DNA of 64,000 nucleotides from Kutzneria viridogrisea. GTDB lineage: Bacteria > Actinomycetota > Actinomycetes > Mycobacteriales > Pseudonocardiaceae. The position numbers and the translations under genes are program-made. Every line of letters begins with the position of its first letter. The first letter of the stretch is position 1. The notes under the pieces are model-generated. The model was not told the origin of the DNA. It ran no database searches and worked only from the letters and a program-made list of their open reading frames with translations. The DNA lies in contig JACJID010000002.1 in assembly GCA_014138725.1 (NCBI GenBank), forward strand, positions 758,001 through 822,000, given 5' to 3'. Shown here one piece after another: positions 55,319-63,267 of the stretch.

Positions 55319-56401
55319 ATGGGGAAAGTGGAGATCGCGCGGGCAGTCTTGGCGGCCGAAGTCGCCAAGCGCGTGCTCGACCACGCCCAACTCCGATTGA
55401 TCGCGGAGTTGGACGATCCCCACGAGCTGGCATTGCTGCTACACATTCCGTTGGGCGCCGCCCGACGGAAACTCGAACAGGCCGCCGCGCTGGATCGACT
55501 TCCCGTTGTGGCCGGACTGCTGCGCGACGGACGGATAGACCTGGACCGGTTCGAGGTCGTGTGCAAGCGCACCGAAAACCTCGATGCCGGACAGGCCCGG
55601 GCAGTGGATACCGGACTGACCGGAGCCGCCGAGTGGACCACTCAGGAACTCAAGTCCGAAACCGATCGCCTGATCTGCCTGGTGGACCCGGCAGGTGCGG
55701 AGCGGCGACACGTGCGGGCGGTACGGAAATCCTCGCAGGTCAGCTACCAGTCCATGCCCGATGGGATGGCGTTGCTGACCGCCTACCTGGACGCCGTGCC
55801 CGCGCGGGCGATCTTCGACCAGATCACCGCCGACGCGGAGACCCTCGATGACGACCGCACCTGGGGTGAGAAGCAGGCCGATGTGTTCCTCGAGCGGATG
55901 CTCGGCAGCGGCCGACCGGTCACCGTGCACACCGATCTCACGATTTCCGCGAAAACGCTCATCGGACTGACCGAGGAGCCCGGCCACATTTCCGGGGTCG
56001 GGCCGGTCGATGCCGCCACCGCCCGGGAGATCGCCGCCCAGGGCGACTGGCGGAAAGTCCTCGTCGATGAGGTCGGGATGCCGATCGGAGTCGGGCGACA
56101 ACGCTACCGACCACCGGAAGCACTCAAGGAATTCGTTCGGGTCCGGGATCGAGTGTGCCAGGCACCGGGATGCATGCGGCCTGCGGCGCAGTGCGAGATC
56201 GACCACGCGCGGGGGTTTGCCTCGGGTGGGGTGACGGATGCCTGCAATCTGGGGCCGTTCTGCGCACTACACCATTACCTGAAGACCATCGGGCTCTACC
56301 GGTTCACCCGAGAACTGGACGGCACCCGACACTGGACCACCCCTCTCGGGTTCGTCCACACGACCCGGCCCAAGCCGATCGCCGAACCCGACCCGCCCTG
56401 A
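55319..56401 (+). CDS. 13E12/DUF222-type protein with HNH endonuclease domain
   Basis: 360 residues from ATG 55319 with GGAGTAG upstream. The N-terminal and middle helical region (residues 1-240) matches DUF222-like 13E12 proteins (RLPVVAGLLRDGRIDLDRFE, GMALLTAYLDAVPARAIFDQ). The HNH part, about 275-320, is CQAPGCMRPAAQCEIDHARG then NLGPFCALHHYLK, with two Cys pairs and the two His. Such genes recur in actinobacterial genomes and are linked to mobile or duplicated elements, with unknown DNA substrates. Codon use is normal. The 3' flank carries an unusual tandem repeat. Confidence 0.92.
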   Translation: MGKVEIARAVLAAEVAKRVLDHAQLRLIAELDDPHELALLLHIPLGAARRKLEQAAALDRLPVVAGLLRDGRIDLDRFEVVCKRTENLDAGQARAVDTGLTGAAEWTTQELKSETDRLICLVDPAGAERRHVRAVRKSSQVSYQSMPDGMALLTAYLDAVPARAIFDQITADAETLDDDRTWGEKQADVFLERMLGSGRPVTVHTDLTISAKTLIGLTEEPGHISGVGPVDAATAREIAAQGDWRKVLVDEVGMPIGVGRQRYRPPEALKEFVRVRDRVCQAPGCMRPAAQCEIDHARGFASGGVTDACNLGPFCALHHYLKTIGLYRFTRELDGTRHWTTPLGFVHTTRPKPIAEPDPP

Positions 56402-56502
56402 CCGGGCGGGCGAGGGGGCGGGACGAAACAACTCCACAGCGGACCAACCGGCCACCGAACCGGCGCGGGACAACGGAAGCGGCGCCCCGCCTCCCGTCCA
56501 AA

Positions 56503-56760
56503 GCCATCAGCAAAAGCAACCAACGGCTCCACCGGCAGCGGACACCGAACGACGAGAACCGCCTCATCGAGGCCATCAGCAACGGCAACCAACCACCCAA
56601 CCGGCAGCCAGGCAACAAAACCGAGCCCCACCCCCTGTCCAAAGCCATCAGTAAAAGCAACCAACGACCCAACCGGCAGCGGACACCAAAACCCGAGAAC
56701 CACCTCACCGAGGCCATCAGTAAAAGCGCCCCGTCACCCAACCGGCGGCAGGCCATCCAG
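56503..56760. repeat. Tandem repeat, four units of 69-72 bp, phased in codons
   Basis: GCCATCAG recurs at 56503, 56572, 56644 and 56713, spacing 69, 72 and 69 bp. Units resemble GCCATCAGYAAAAGCAACCA followed by an ACCGGCAGCGGACACC-type block. In one plus-strand frame they read KAISKSNQRLHRQRTPNDEN, EAISNGNQPPNRQ, KAISKSNQRPNRQRTPKPEN and EAISKSAPSPNRR. All spacings are multiples of three, as for a protein repeat, but no credible start precedes them and the HNH gene upstream is in another frame. 56402-56502 and 56761-56889 contain nothing further that I recognise. Confidence 0.7.
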
Positions 56761-56889
56761 CAGCAGGCAAATCGACGCGGCAACCGCAGGCAACCCGCCC
56801 GACCGATGCCCAGCGAATGTCCCAGCCTTTCTCGGCACGACACTTCTCGATCTTGTGCAGTGGGGCGCGGGACACGGAGGCCAGGGCGG

Positions 56890-57255
56890 TCAACCACTTG
56901 TGCCCTCCCGTGGCGCGCGCTTCTCCCAGGGCAGACCGGGCAGCAGGGCGAAGCTCATCGCGACACCACCGACAGCGAGCAGGACCACCATCGAGGGGGT
57001 GACCCAGGCGGGCACCAAGTCGACTGTGCCGTAGCCGCGCCACGCGCAGCGCGCACTGGGCGGGAACACCTGCTCGGCGTAGTCCACGCGCATCCCGGCA
57101 GGCGGCGAGGGGAATGCCGTGCCGATCGCGGCGCGGCACTCCTCTTCCTGGTGCAGCGGCAGGAACCCGACCAGCGCGCCCAGGTGCAGGAGCGCCGCGG
57201 CGAACACCGCCAGCACGGCCACCAGCACCCACCTCAGGCGCAACCGTCTGCTCAC
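56890..57255 (-). CDS. Small two-helix membrane protein, unknown function
   Basis: 121 residues, GTG 57255, which overlaps the lacI-type stop (GTGA). Helix 1 is VLVAVLAVFAAALLHLGALV and helix 2 is PSMVVLLAVGGVAMSFALLP. The exterior loop between them has two Cys (EEECRAA and SARCAWRGYG) that could form a disulfide. No family recognised. It is co-directional with and downstream of the LacI regulator, and ends in a short charged tail (KRAPREGTSG). Confidence 0.75.
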   Translation of the reverse strand: MSRRLRLRWVLVAVLAVFAAALLHLGALVGFLPLHQEEECRAAIGTAFPSPPAGMRVDYAEQVFPPSARCAWRGYGTVDLVPAWVTPSMVVLLAVGGVAMSFALLPGLPWEKRAPREGTSG

Positions 57256-58262
57256 CCGCGGCCCACGGTGCTCTCCCGCGCGACCAGCCGGTGCCCGGCG
57301 ACCAGTTCCCTGGGCGGGCCGACGTACCCGTTGACCCGCTCCAGCAGCATCGTCACGGCTGCCTCGGCGATCTGCTCCTTGTCCGGGGCGATCGTGGTGA
57401 GTGTCGGTGTGCTGAACCGGCCGTCCTGGATGTCGTCGATCCCGGCCAGGGCCACGTCCTGCGGTACCCGCACCCCGCTGGACAGCAGGGTGCGTAGCGC
57501 GCCGAGCGCGAGCAGGTCGTTGAAGCAGAACACCGCGTCGGGCGGCTCGGGCAGGGTGAGCAGTCTGCGCATCGCCTCGGCCCCGTCGGGCCGGTGGTAG
57601 GACATCGCGGGCAGCACGAGCGCGGGGTCTGGCGCGATGCCTGCCTCGGCCAGCGCCTCGCGGTAGCCGCGCAGCCGCACCTCGGCCGTGCCGGCGTCGG
57701 AGTTGTGCTGGTCGCCGATGGCCGCGATGCGGCGGCGCCCCAGCGCGATCAGGTGCCGGGTGGCGTCCCGGGCCGCGGCCACGTTGTCGATCACGACGTG
57801 GTCCGCGGTGCCGGGCCGTACCCGCTCGCCGAGCAGCACCAGCGGCAGGTCTTCGCGCAGCCCGGCCAGGTAGGAGGCGTCCAGGGTGAGCGGGCTCAGG
57901 ATCAGCCCGTCCAGGGTCTGCGCCCTGGGCCCGGACACGGTCTGCCGCTCGCGGTCGCCTCGCCCGTCGGTCTGGTCGATCAGCACCGACCAGGACTGCT
58001 GCTCGGCGACCCCGATCACGGCCTTGGCCAGTTCGGCGAAGTACGGGATGTCCAGTTCGGGCAGGGCGAGCCCGATGATGCCGGACCGGCCGTAGCGCAG
58101 GTGACGCGCGGTCAGGTTGGGTTGGTAGCCCAGTTCGTCGATCGCGCTGCGTACCCTGGCCCGGGTCGCCGCGCTGACGTAGCGGTAGTCGTTGACCACG
58201 TTGGAGACCGTTTTCACTGACACACCAGCCAGTTTCGCGACGTCCTTCAGGCTGGCACTCAC
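57252..58262 (-). CDS. LacI-family transcriptional repressor
   Basis: 336 residues from GTG 58262 with AAGGAGG seven bases away. An upstream in-frame start adds a tail with no ribosome site. The HTH is SLKDVAKLAGVSVKTVSNVV (residues 3-22), then hinge YVSAATRARVRSAIDELGYQ. The sugar-binding domain shows GIIGLALPELDIPYFAELAK and RIAAIGDQHNSDAGTAEVRL. It is divergent from the arabinofuranosidase gene, so L-arabinose, arabinan oligomers or a derivative is the likely inducer. Confidence 0.92.
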   Translation of the reverse strand: MSASLKDVAKLAGVSVKTVSNVVNDYRYVSAATRARVRSAIDELGYQPNLTARHLRYGRSGIIGLALPELDIPYFAELAKAVIGVAEQQSWSVLIDQTDGRGDRERQTVSGPRAQTLDGLILSPLTLDASYLAGLREDLPLVLLGERVRPGTADHVVIDNVAAARDATRHLIALGRRRIAAIGDQHNSDAGTAEVRLRGYREALAEAGIAPDPALVLPAMSYHRPDGAEAMRRLLTLPEPPDAVFCFNDLLALGALRTLLSSGVRVPQDVALAGIDDIQDGRFSTPTLTTIAPDKEQIAEAAVTMLLERVNGYVGPPRELVAGHRLVARESTVGRG

Positions 58263-58340
58263 GAGCGTCCTCCTTGTCCGCGGCACGGACATCTTCCCTA
58301 CTACAGGACGCGGCTACTACCCTCAGTGTTCAACCGACCC

Positions 58341-58379
58341 CGTGACGATCTTGTCACGGATCGGGTTTACAACGTTGTA
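58341..58379. promoter_or_regulatory. Candidate LacI-type operators in the lacI/abfA intergenic region
   Basis: TACAACGTTGTA (58368-58379) is a 12-bp perfect palindrome with the central CG typical of LacI/GalR operators. A second dyad, CGTGAC-N6-GTCACG (58341-58358), lies 10 bp before it. Both fall between lacI (start 58262) and abfA (start 58457). Confidence 0.65.
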
Positions 58380-58456
58380 CATCGATCAATCGGCCGTCCG
58401 GCCGCACCGCCCTGCTCGGTGGCCGGGCAACCCAGGCAGAGGGAGAGCACAGCACC

Positions 58457-59959
58457 GTGAAGCAGGCACAACTCAAGCTCGACCCCGACTTCGCGATCGG
58501 CGAGGTGGACCGGCGGCTGTTCGGTTCCTTCGTGGAGCACATGGGCCGCTGCGTCTACACCGGCATCTACGAGCCGGGGCACCCCACCGCCGACCACGAG
58601 GGTTTCCGCGGGGACGTGCTCGACCTGGTCCGTGAACTGGGTGTGAGCGTGGTGCGCTACCCGGGGGGCAACTTCGTGTCCGGCTACCGCTGGGAGGACG
58701 GCACAGGCCCGCGCGAGGACCGGCCGACCCGGCTGGACCTGGCCTGGCGGTCCATCGAGACCAACGAGGTGGGCGTCAACGAGTTCGCGACCTGGGCCCG
58801 CCGGGCGGGGGTCAGCCCGATGATGGCGGTCAACCTGGGCACCAGGGGCGTGCGGGAGGCCGCCGACCTGGTGGAGTACTGCAACCACCCGGGCGGCACG
58901 TACTGGTCGGACCTGCGGGTCAAGCACGGGCAGGCCGAGCCGCACGCGATCTCGTTGTGGTGCCTGGGCAACGAGCTGGACGGCCCCTGGCAGACCGGGC
59001 ACAAGACGGCGCAGGAGTACGGGCGGCTCGCCGCCGAGGCGGCCAAGGCCATGCGGCAGGTGGACCCCGGCATCGAACTGGTGGCCTGCGGCAGTTCCAA
59101 CAGCGCCATGCCCACCTTCGGCGCGTGGGAGGCCACCGTGCTGGAGCACACCTACGACCACGTGGACTACGTGTCCCTGCACGCCTACTACGAGGAGTTC
59201 GACGGGGACCTGGACAGCTTCCTGGCCTGCGCGCAGGACATGGACCAGTTCATCGGCGCGGTCGTGGCCACCTGCGACCACGTCGGGGCGAAACTGCGGC
59301 GGCGCAAGAAGATCCGGCTGTCCTTCGACGAGTGGAACGTCTGGTACGCGCGGCGTTTCCCCGGCCACGAACACCTGGAGTCCCAGCATGCGCCCCGGCT
59401 GATCGAGGACAACTACCACGTGGCCGACGCGGTGGTCGTGGGCAGCCTGCTGATCACCCTGTTGCGGCACGCCGACCGCGTGTCGGTGGCCTGCCAGGCG
59501 CAGTTGGCCAACGTCATCGCGCCGATCCTGACCGAACCGGGCGGCGGGGTCTGCCGCCAGACGATCTTCTACCCGTTCGCGCAGGCCGCCCGCTTCGCCC
59601 GGGGCACGGTGCTGCGCGTGGAGCCCACCTCACCCCGGTACGACACGGCCCGGTTCGGGGAGGTGCCGTTGCTGAGCGCCGTGGCGACCCAGGACGGTGA
59701 GGAGGTGACGGTGTTCGCCGTGAACCGGTCGACCACGGAGTCGTTGGGGCTCACCGCGAACCTGCGCGCGGTGCCCGGGCACGAGGTGGTGGAGCACCTG
59801 GCGCTGGCCGAAGCCGACCACAGGCTGACCAACACCGTGGCCGAGCCCGACCGGGTGCGACCGCGCGTACTGGCCGGGGCCTCGGTCACCGGGGACGTGC
59901 TCACCGCCGAGCTGCCCGCCCTGTCCTGGAACGTGATCCGCCTGCGCCGCCGGGCCTAG
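58457..59959 (+). CDS. abfA: Intracellular alpha-L-arabinofuranosidase, GH51
   Basis: 500 residues, GTG 58457 after GAGGGAG. The GH51 barrel shows ADHEGFRGDVLDLVRELGVS, RYPGGNFVSGYRWEDGTGP, acid/base Glu in LWCLGNELDGPWQ (near 174) and the nucleophile Glu in LSFDEWNVWYARR (near 293), followed by HAPRLIEDNYHVADAVVVGS. A C-terminal beta-sandwich covers 390-500. No signal peptide, so it acts on imported arabino-oligosaccharides. No transporter is adjacent. Control by the divergent LacI protein is strongly suggested. Confidence 0.96.
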   Translation: MKQAQLKLDPDFAIGEVDRRLFGSFVEHMGRCVYTGIYEPGHPTADHEGFRGDVLDLVRELGVSVVRYPGGNFVSGYRWEDGTGPREDRPTRLDLAWRSIETNEVGVNEFATWARRAGVSPMMAVNLGTRGVREAADLVEYCNHPGGTYWSDLRVKHGQAEPHAISLWCLGNELDGPWQTGHKTAQEYGRLAAEAAKAMRQVDPGIELVACGSSNSAMPTFGAWEATVLEHTYDHVDYVSLHAYYEEFDGDLDSFLACAQDMDQFIGAVVATCDHVGAKLRRRKKIRLSFDEWNVWYARRFPGHEHLESQHAPRLIEDNYHVADAVVVGSLLITLLRHADRVSVACQAQLANVIAPILTEPGGGVCRQTIFYPFAQAARFARGTVLRVEPTSPRYDTARFGEVPLLSAVATQDGEEVTVFAVNRSTTESLGLTANLRAVPGHEVVEHLALAEADHRLTNTVAEPDRVRPRVLAGASVTGDVLTAELPALSWNVIRLRRRA

Positions 59960-59961
59960 GT

Positions 59962-60014
59962 GCCATGAAAGTGCCGTTCGTGGCGTCAGGTGCCAGGAAC
60001 GGCACTTTCATGGC
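59962..60014. repeat. Perfect hairpin, dispersed GAAAGTGCCGT family, between convergent genes
   Basis: GCCATGAAAGTGCCGTTC (59962-59979) pairs perfectly with GAACGGCACTTTCATGGC (59997-60014) around a 17-base loop. It fills the 63-bp space between the abfA stop and the tmsB stop, so it probably terminates both. The core is shared with 47671-47727. Confidence 0.9.
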
Positions 60015-60022
60015 GTTCTCGG

Positions 60023-61252
60023 CTACCAGGTGGGTCGCAGCGGCATGTGCGAGCTGGTGCCGTCCAGCTTGACGCCCAGGATCTGGTGCAGCTGCACGTT
60101 GTTGATGTCGAACCCCCACTGGCAGCCGGCCAGGTAGAGCCGCCAGATGCGCGCCTTGGGCAGGCCGACCTCCCGCACCGCCTCGTCCCAGTGCTCGTCG
60201 AGGTTGGCGCACCACGCGTCCAGGGTCATGGCGTAGTGCTCGCGCAGGTTCTCCGAGTGCCGGATCTCGAACCCGGCCCGGTTCATCGAGGACATCAGGA
60301 AGCCAGGGCCCTCCAGCTCCCCGTCCGGGAAGATGTACCGGCTGATGAAACCGCCCGCCTTGAACGGATGGTCGTCGCTGGGCCGGGTGATGCAGTGGTT
60401 GAGCAGCCGCCCGCCGGTGCGCAGCTTCGAGTACAGCGAGTCGAAGTAGGAGGGCAGGTTGCCCGCGCCGATGTGCTCGGTGAGCCCGATCGAGCTGATC
60501 GCGTCGAACCCGGTCTCCGCCAGGTCGCGGTAGTCGCAGAACCGGACCTCGGCCACATCCTGGAGCCCGCGCTCGACGATCGCCTTCTGCGCCCACTCGG
60601 CCTGCGCCCGCGACAGGGTCACGCCCAGGGCCTTGACCCCGTAGTGCTCGGCGGCGTGCATGACCATGCCGCCCCAGCCGCAGCCCACGTCCAGCAGCCG
60701 CATGCCCTCGTCCAGCCCCAGCTTGCGGGCCACCAGGTCGTGCTTGGCGTACTGGGCCTGCTCCAGGGTGGACTCCGCCGTGGGGTACACCGCGCAGGTG
60801 TAGGCCATGGACGGGCCGAGCACCCACTCGTAGAACGTGTTCGACACGTCGTAGTGGTGCGAGATCGCCTGCGCGTCACGGCCCTTGGAGTGCCGCCAGC
60901 CGCGCGGGCGCGCCTCCTGCGGCGGCGGGCTGACCGGCCACCACAGCCTGCGCTGCACCAGCAGCCCGAGCAGCCTGGCCTTGGTGCCGCGGTCCATCTT
61001 GCCCAGGTCCAGGTCGCCGAGCAGGTGGAACATCCGGTGCAGGTCCCCGTGCACCTCGATGTGGCCGGCCACGAAGGCCCTGGCCAGCCCCAGCTCGCCC
61101 GGCGCGGAGGCCAGGTGGGACAGCGCGAACGGAGACCTGATCTCGATGGTGACCTCGGCGTCCGGCGGTCCGCTGCGGCTACCGTCATAGGCGACGAACC
61201 CGATCAGGTCGTCGGCACTGAGCGCCCGGCTGAACAGCTCCGCCAGTTGCAT
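60023..61252 (-). CDS. tmsB: CFA-synthase-like SAM methyltransferase for 10-methyl fatty acids (TmsB/UfaA1-like)
   Basis: 409 residues. An N-terminal domain of about 100 residues precedes the SAM-binding motif LLDVGCGWGGMVMHA (about 186-200). Also HHYDVSNTFYEWVLGPSMAY (about 133-152) and SIGLTEHIG (about 256-264), the CFA-synthase active-site region that holds bicarbonate in that family. The adjacent FAD oxidoreductase identifies the 10-methylstearic acid pathway: this enzyme methylates oleoyl-phospholipid at C10 to a methylene intermediate, and TmsA reduces it. It is transcribed after tmsA with a 12-bp gap. A plain cyclopropane synthase is less likely, because of its partner. Confidence 0.92.
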   Translation of the reverse strand: MQLAELFSRALSADDLIGFVAYDGSRSGPPDAEVTIEIRSPFALSHLASAPGELGLARAFVAGHIEVHGDLHRMFHLLGDLDLGKMDRGTKARLLGLLVQRRLWWPVSPPPQEARPRGWRHSKGRDAQAISHHYDVSNTFYEWVLGPSMAYTCAVYPTAESTLEQAQYAKHDLVARKLGLDEGMRLLDVGCGWGGMVMHAAEHYGVKALGVTLSRAQAEWAQKAIVERGLQDVAEVRFCDYRDLAETGFDAISSIGLTEHIGAGNLPSYFDSLYSKLRTGGRLLNHCITRPSDDHPFKAGGFISRYIFPDGELEGPGFLMSSMNRAGFEIRHSENLREHYAMTLDAWCANLDEHWDEAVREVGLPKARIWRLYLAGCQWGFDINNVQLHQILGVKLDGTSSHMPLRPTW

Positions 61253-61264
61253 CGCGATCCCCTC

Positions 61265-62650
61265 TCAACGCCCTCGCACGCACTTCTCGTAGAGGTCCGG
61301 AAGTCGCTTCTCCGCATCGTATTCCCGCTTGAGCCCCTGGTAGACGTCTCCGTTGTAGAAACGCCAGAACTCCTGTTCCGGGTAGTACGAGTCGGAGTAG
61401 AGCGACTTGTGCCCGCCCAGCTTGGCGACGACTTGCTCGATCCGCCTGTTGTAGGTGCCCATCTCCTCGCCGAAGCCCAGCCGCACCCCCGACCAGAAGC
61501 CCACGTTCACGTAGAGCGTGTCCGGGTCCAACGGGTACAGCGGCCACGGGGTGGCGTCGCGGACCTTCAGCGGGCACAGCCACACCGGGCTGATGCCGAT
61601 CTCGTCGTCGAAGAACTCCAGGAACTCGGCGAGCCGGTCCACCGGCACCTCGATGTCCTGGATGACCGGTTCGGTCGGGTACGCGTTGCGCAGCGACTCC
61701 AGCCTGCGGCTCAGCCCGTAGCGGCGGTCCAGCGCGACCAGCCTGCGGTACACGTCCGAGCGCAGCAGGCGGCGCGGCCAGAACCGGCGCACCCACGGGT
61801 CCTGCACACCCAGCGCCTTGGAGCACCAGAACCAGTCGGTGTCCCAGCGCCACAGGTAGTCCCGCACGGTCAGGTGGTCGACCTGCTTGAACGGGATGGA
61901 CTTGTAGTAGATGTGCATGCCGGTGTAGTCGCTGACCGAGGGCGCGTGGTCCACGAAGTCGGCCAGGGTCAGGAACAGGGCGCCGCGGCTGAACACCGTG
62001 CCGTCGATGAAATCGACCGGTTCGCCCTGGTACGACCGGTCCGCGCAGATCCGCGCGATGGCCGCGGCGCAGTCGGCGGCGTTGCCGAACCGGACGTGCC
62101 GCAGCCGCACGAAGGGCTTGACCGGCTCCAGGTCGATGCGCAGCCGCAGCGCGTAGCCCAGCGTGCCGTAGGAGTTGGGGAAGCCGTGGAACAGCTCGCG
62201 GTGCTCGTTGTCGGCGGTGGCCACCACGACCCGGCCGTCCCCGGTGAGCACCTCCAGCTCGCGGACCGCCTCGTGCGGCAGGCCGTTGCGGAACGAGGAG
62301 GACTCGATGCCCAGCCCGGACACCGCCCCGCCCAGGGTGATCGTCTTGAGCTGGGGCACCACCGAGGGCATCAGGCCGTGCGCCAGCGTGGCGTCGGCCA
62401 GGTCCTCGTAGGTGGTCATGCCGCCGACCTCGGCGGTGCGGGTCACCGGGTCCACGTGCAGCACCCGGTTGAACCGGGACACGTCCAGTCCGGGGTGCGC
62501 GTTGGCCTCGCGGAAGCGGAACAGGTTCGAGGTGGGCTTGGCCAGCCGGACCGGCGTGCCCGGCGGCAGGGCCGAGTACTGCGCCCGCAGCGCGGCCACC
62601 TCGGCCACGTGGTCATCCGGCACGGAAGTCACACCTCGTTGGTTGCCCAC
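61265..62650 (-). CDS. tmsA: FAD-linked oxidoreductase for 10-methyl fatty acid formation (TmsA-like)
   Basis: 461 residues from GTG 62650. GTG 62623, nine bases after GAGGT, is an alternative (452 residues). The FAD_binding_4 domain shows GTPVRLAKPTSNLFRFREAN, TAEVGGMTTYEDLADATLAH and PQLKTITLGGAVSGLGIESS (the flavin loop). The C-terminal half includes YRRLVALDRRYGLSRRLESL, RLPDLYEKCVRGR at the end. KTSNLFR-type segments mark the actinobacterial TmsA/Rv0449c group that reduces the 10-methylene group to 10-methyl. No tmsC-like third gene is seen in the window. Likely first in the operon. Confidence 0.9.
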   Translation of the reverse strand: MGNQRGVTSVPDDHVAEVAALRAQYSALPPGTPVRLAKPTSNLFRFREANAHPGLDVSRFNRVLHVDPVTRTAEVGGMTTYEDLADATLAHGLMPSVVPQLKTITLGGAVSGLGIESSSFRNGLPHEAVRELEVLTGDGRVVVATADNEHRELFHGFPNSYGTLGYALRLRIDLEPVKPFVRLRHVRFGNAADCAAAIARICADRSYQGEPVDFIDGTVFSRGALFLTLADFVDHAPSVSDYTGMHIYYKSIPFKQVDHLTVRDYLWRWDTDWFWCSKALGVQDPWVRRFWPRRLLRSDVYRRLVALDRRYGLSRRLESLRNAYPTEPVIQDIEVPVDRLAEFLEFFDDEIGISPVWLCPLKVRDATPWPLYPLDPDTLYVNVGFWSGVRLGFGEEMGTYNRRIEQVVAKLGGHKSLYSDSYYPEQEFWRFYNGDVYQGLKREYDAEKRLPDLYEKCVRGR

Positions 62651-62778
62651 GACAACCGACTCTAGGGTGCGGTCACGCGCTCGTCACCCGGGTTTCACCC
62701 GATCAACTGTCATCCTCGCCACACGGTCTGCCCACGGGGGCGCAGACCGCCCCCACCCCGTCGGGCTATCGTCGTCAC

Positions 62779-63261
62779 ATGGCCGATTTGCACGAGATCG
62801 CACCCAGTTTTGTCGAGATGGCCCACCAGATCGTGTGGTGCACCGTCTCCACGGTGGACAGCTCCGATCGGCCGCGCAGCCGGGTGCTGCACCCGCTGTG
62901 GGAGTGGCAGGACGGCGAGCTCACCGGCTGGATCCTCACCGGGGCGACCCCGGCCAAGCGGGCGCACCTGGCCCGCAGCCCGCACGTGGCCTGCAACTAC
63001 TGGACGCCCAGCCACGACACCTGCCTGGCCGAGTGCCACGCCGAGTGGGTGGCCGACCTGGACACCAAGACCCGGATCTGGAACCTGTTCCGCGAGGCCC
63101 CCGAGCCGCTGGGCTACGACCCCGGCGGCATCGGCGTGCCCGGCTGGACCGGCCCGGACGCGCCCACCGTCGCACTGCTCAGGCTGCGGCCCTGGCGGCT
63201 GCGCGTGCTGCCCGGCGAGAACCTGGCCAAGGGCGTACCGGCGACCTCCTGGCGGGCCTGA
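62779..63261 (+). CDS. PPOX-fold flavin/F420-binding protein
   Basis: 160 residues. The N-terminal helix-strand EMAHQIVWCTVSTVDSSDRP and RSRVLHPLWEWQDGELTGWI (residues 34-53), then RAHLARSPHVACNYWTPSHD form the split barrel of pyridoxamine-phosphate-oxidase-like proteins. A C-terminal EPLGYDPGGIGVPGWTG loop is distinctive. Cofactor not certain (FMN or F420). It lies 128 bp after the divergent tmsA start and its stop is 6 bp before the next GTG, so it forms a small operon with the repeat protein. Confidence 0.85.
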   Translation: MADLHEIAPSFVEMAHQIVWCTVSTVDSSDRPRSRVLHPLWEWQDGELTGWILTGATPAKRAHLARSPHVACNYWTPSHDTCLAECHAEWVADLDTKTRIWNLFREAPEPLGYDPGGIGVPGWTGPDAPTVALLRLRPWRLRVLPGENLAKGVPATSWRA

Positions 63262-63267
63262 GCCGAG

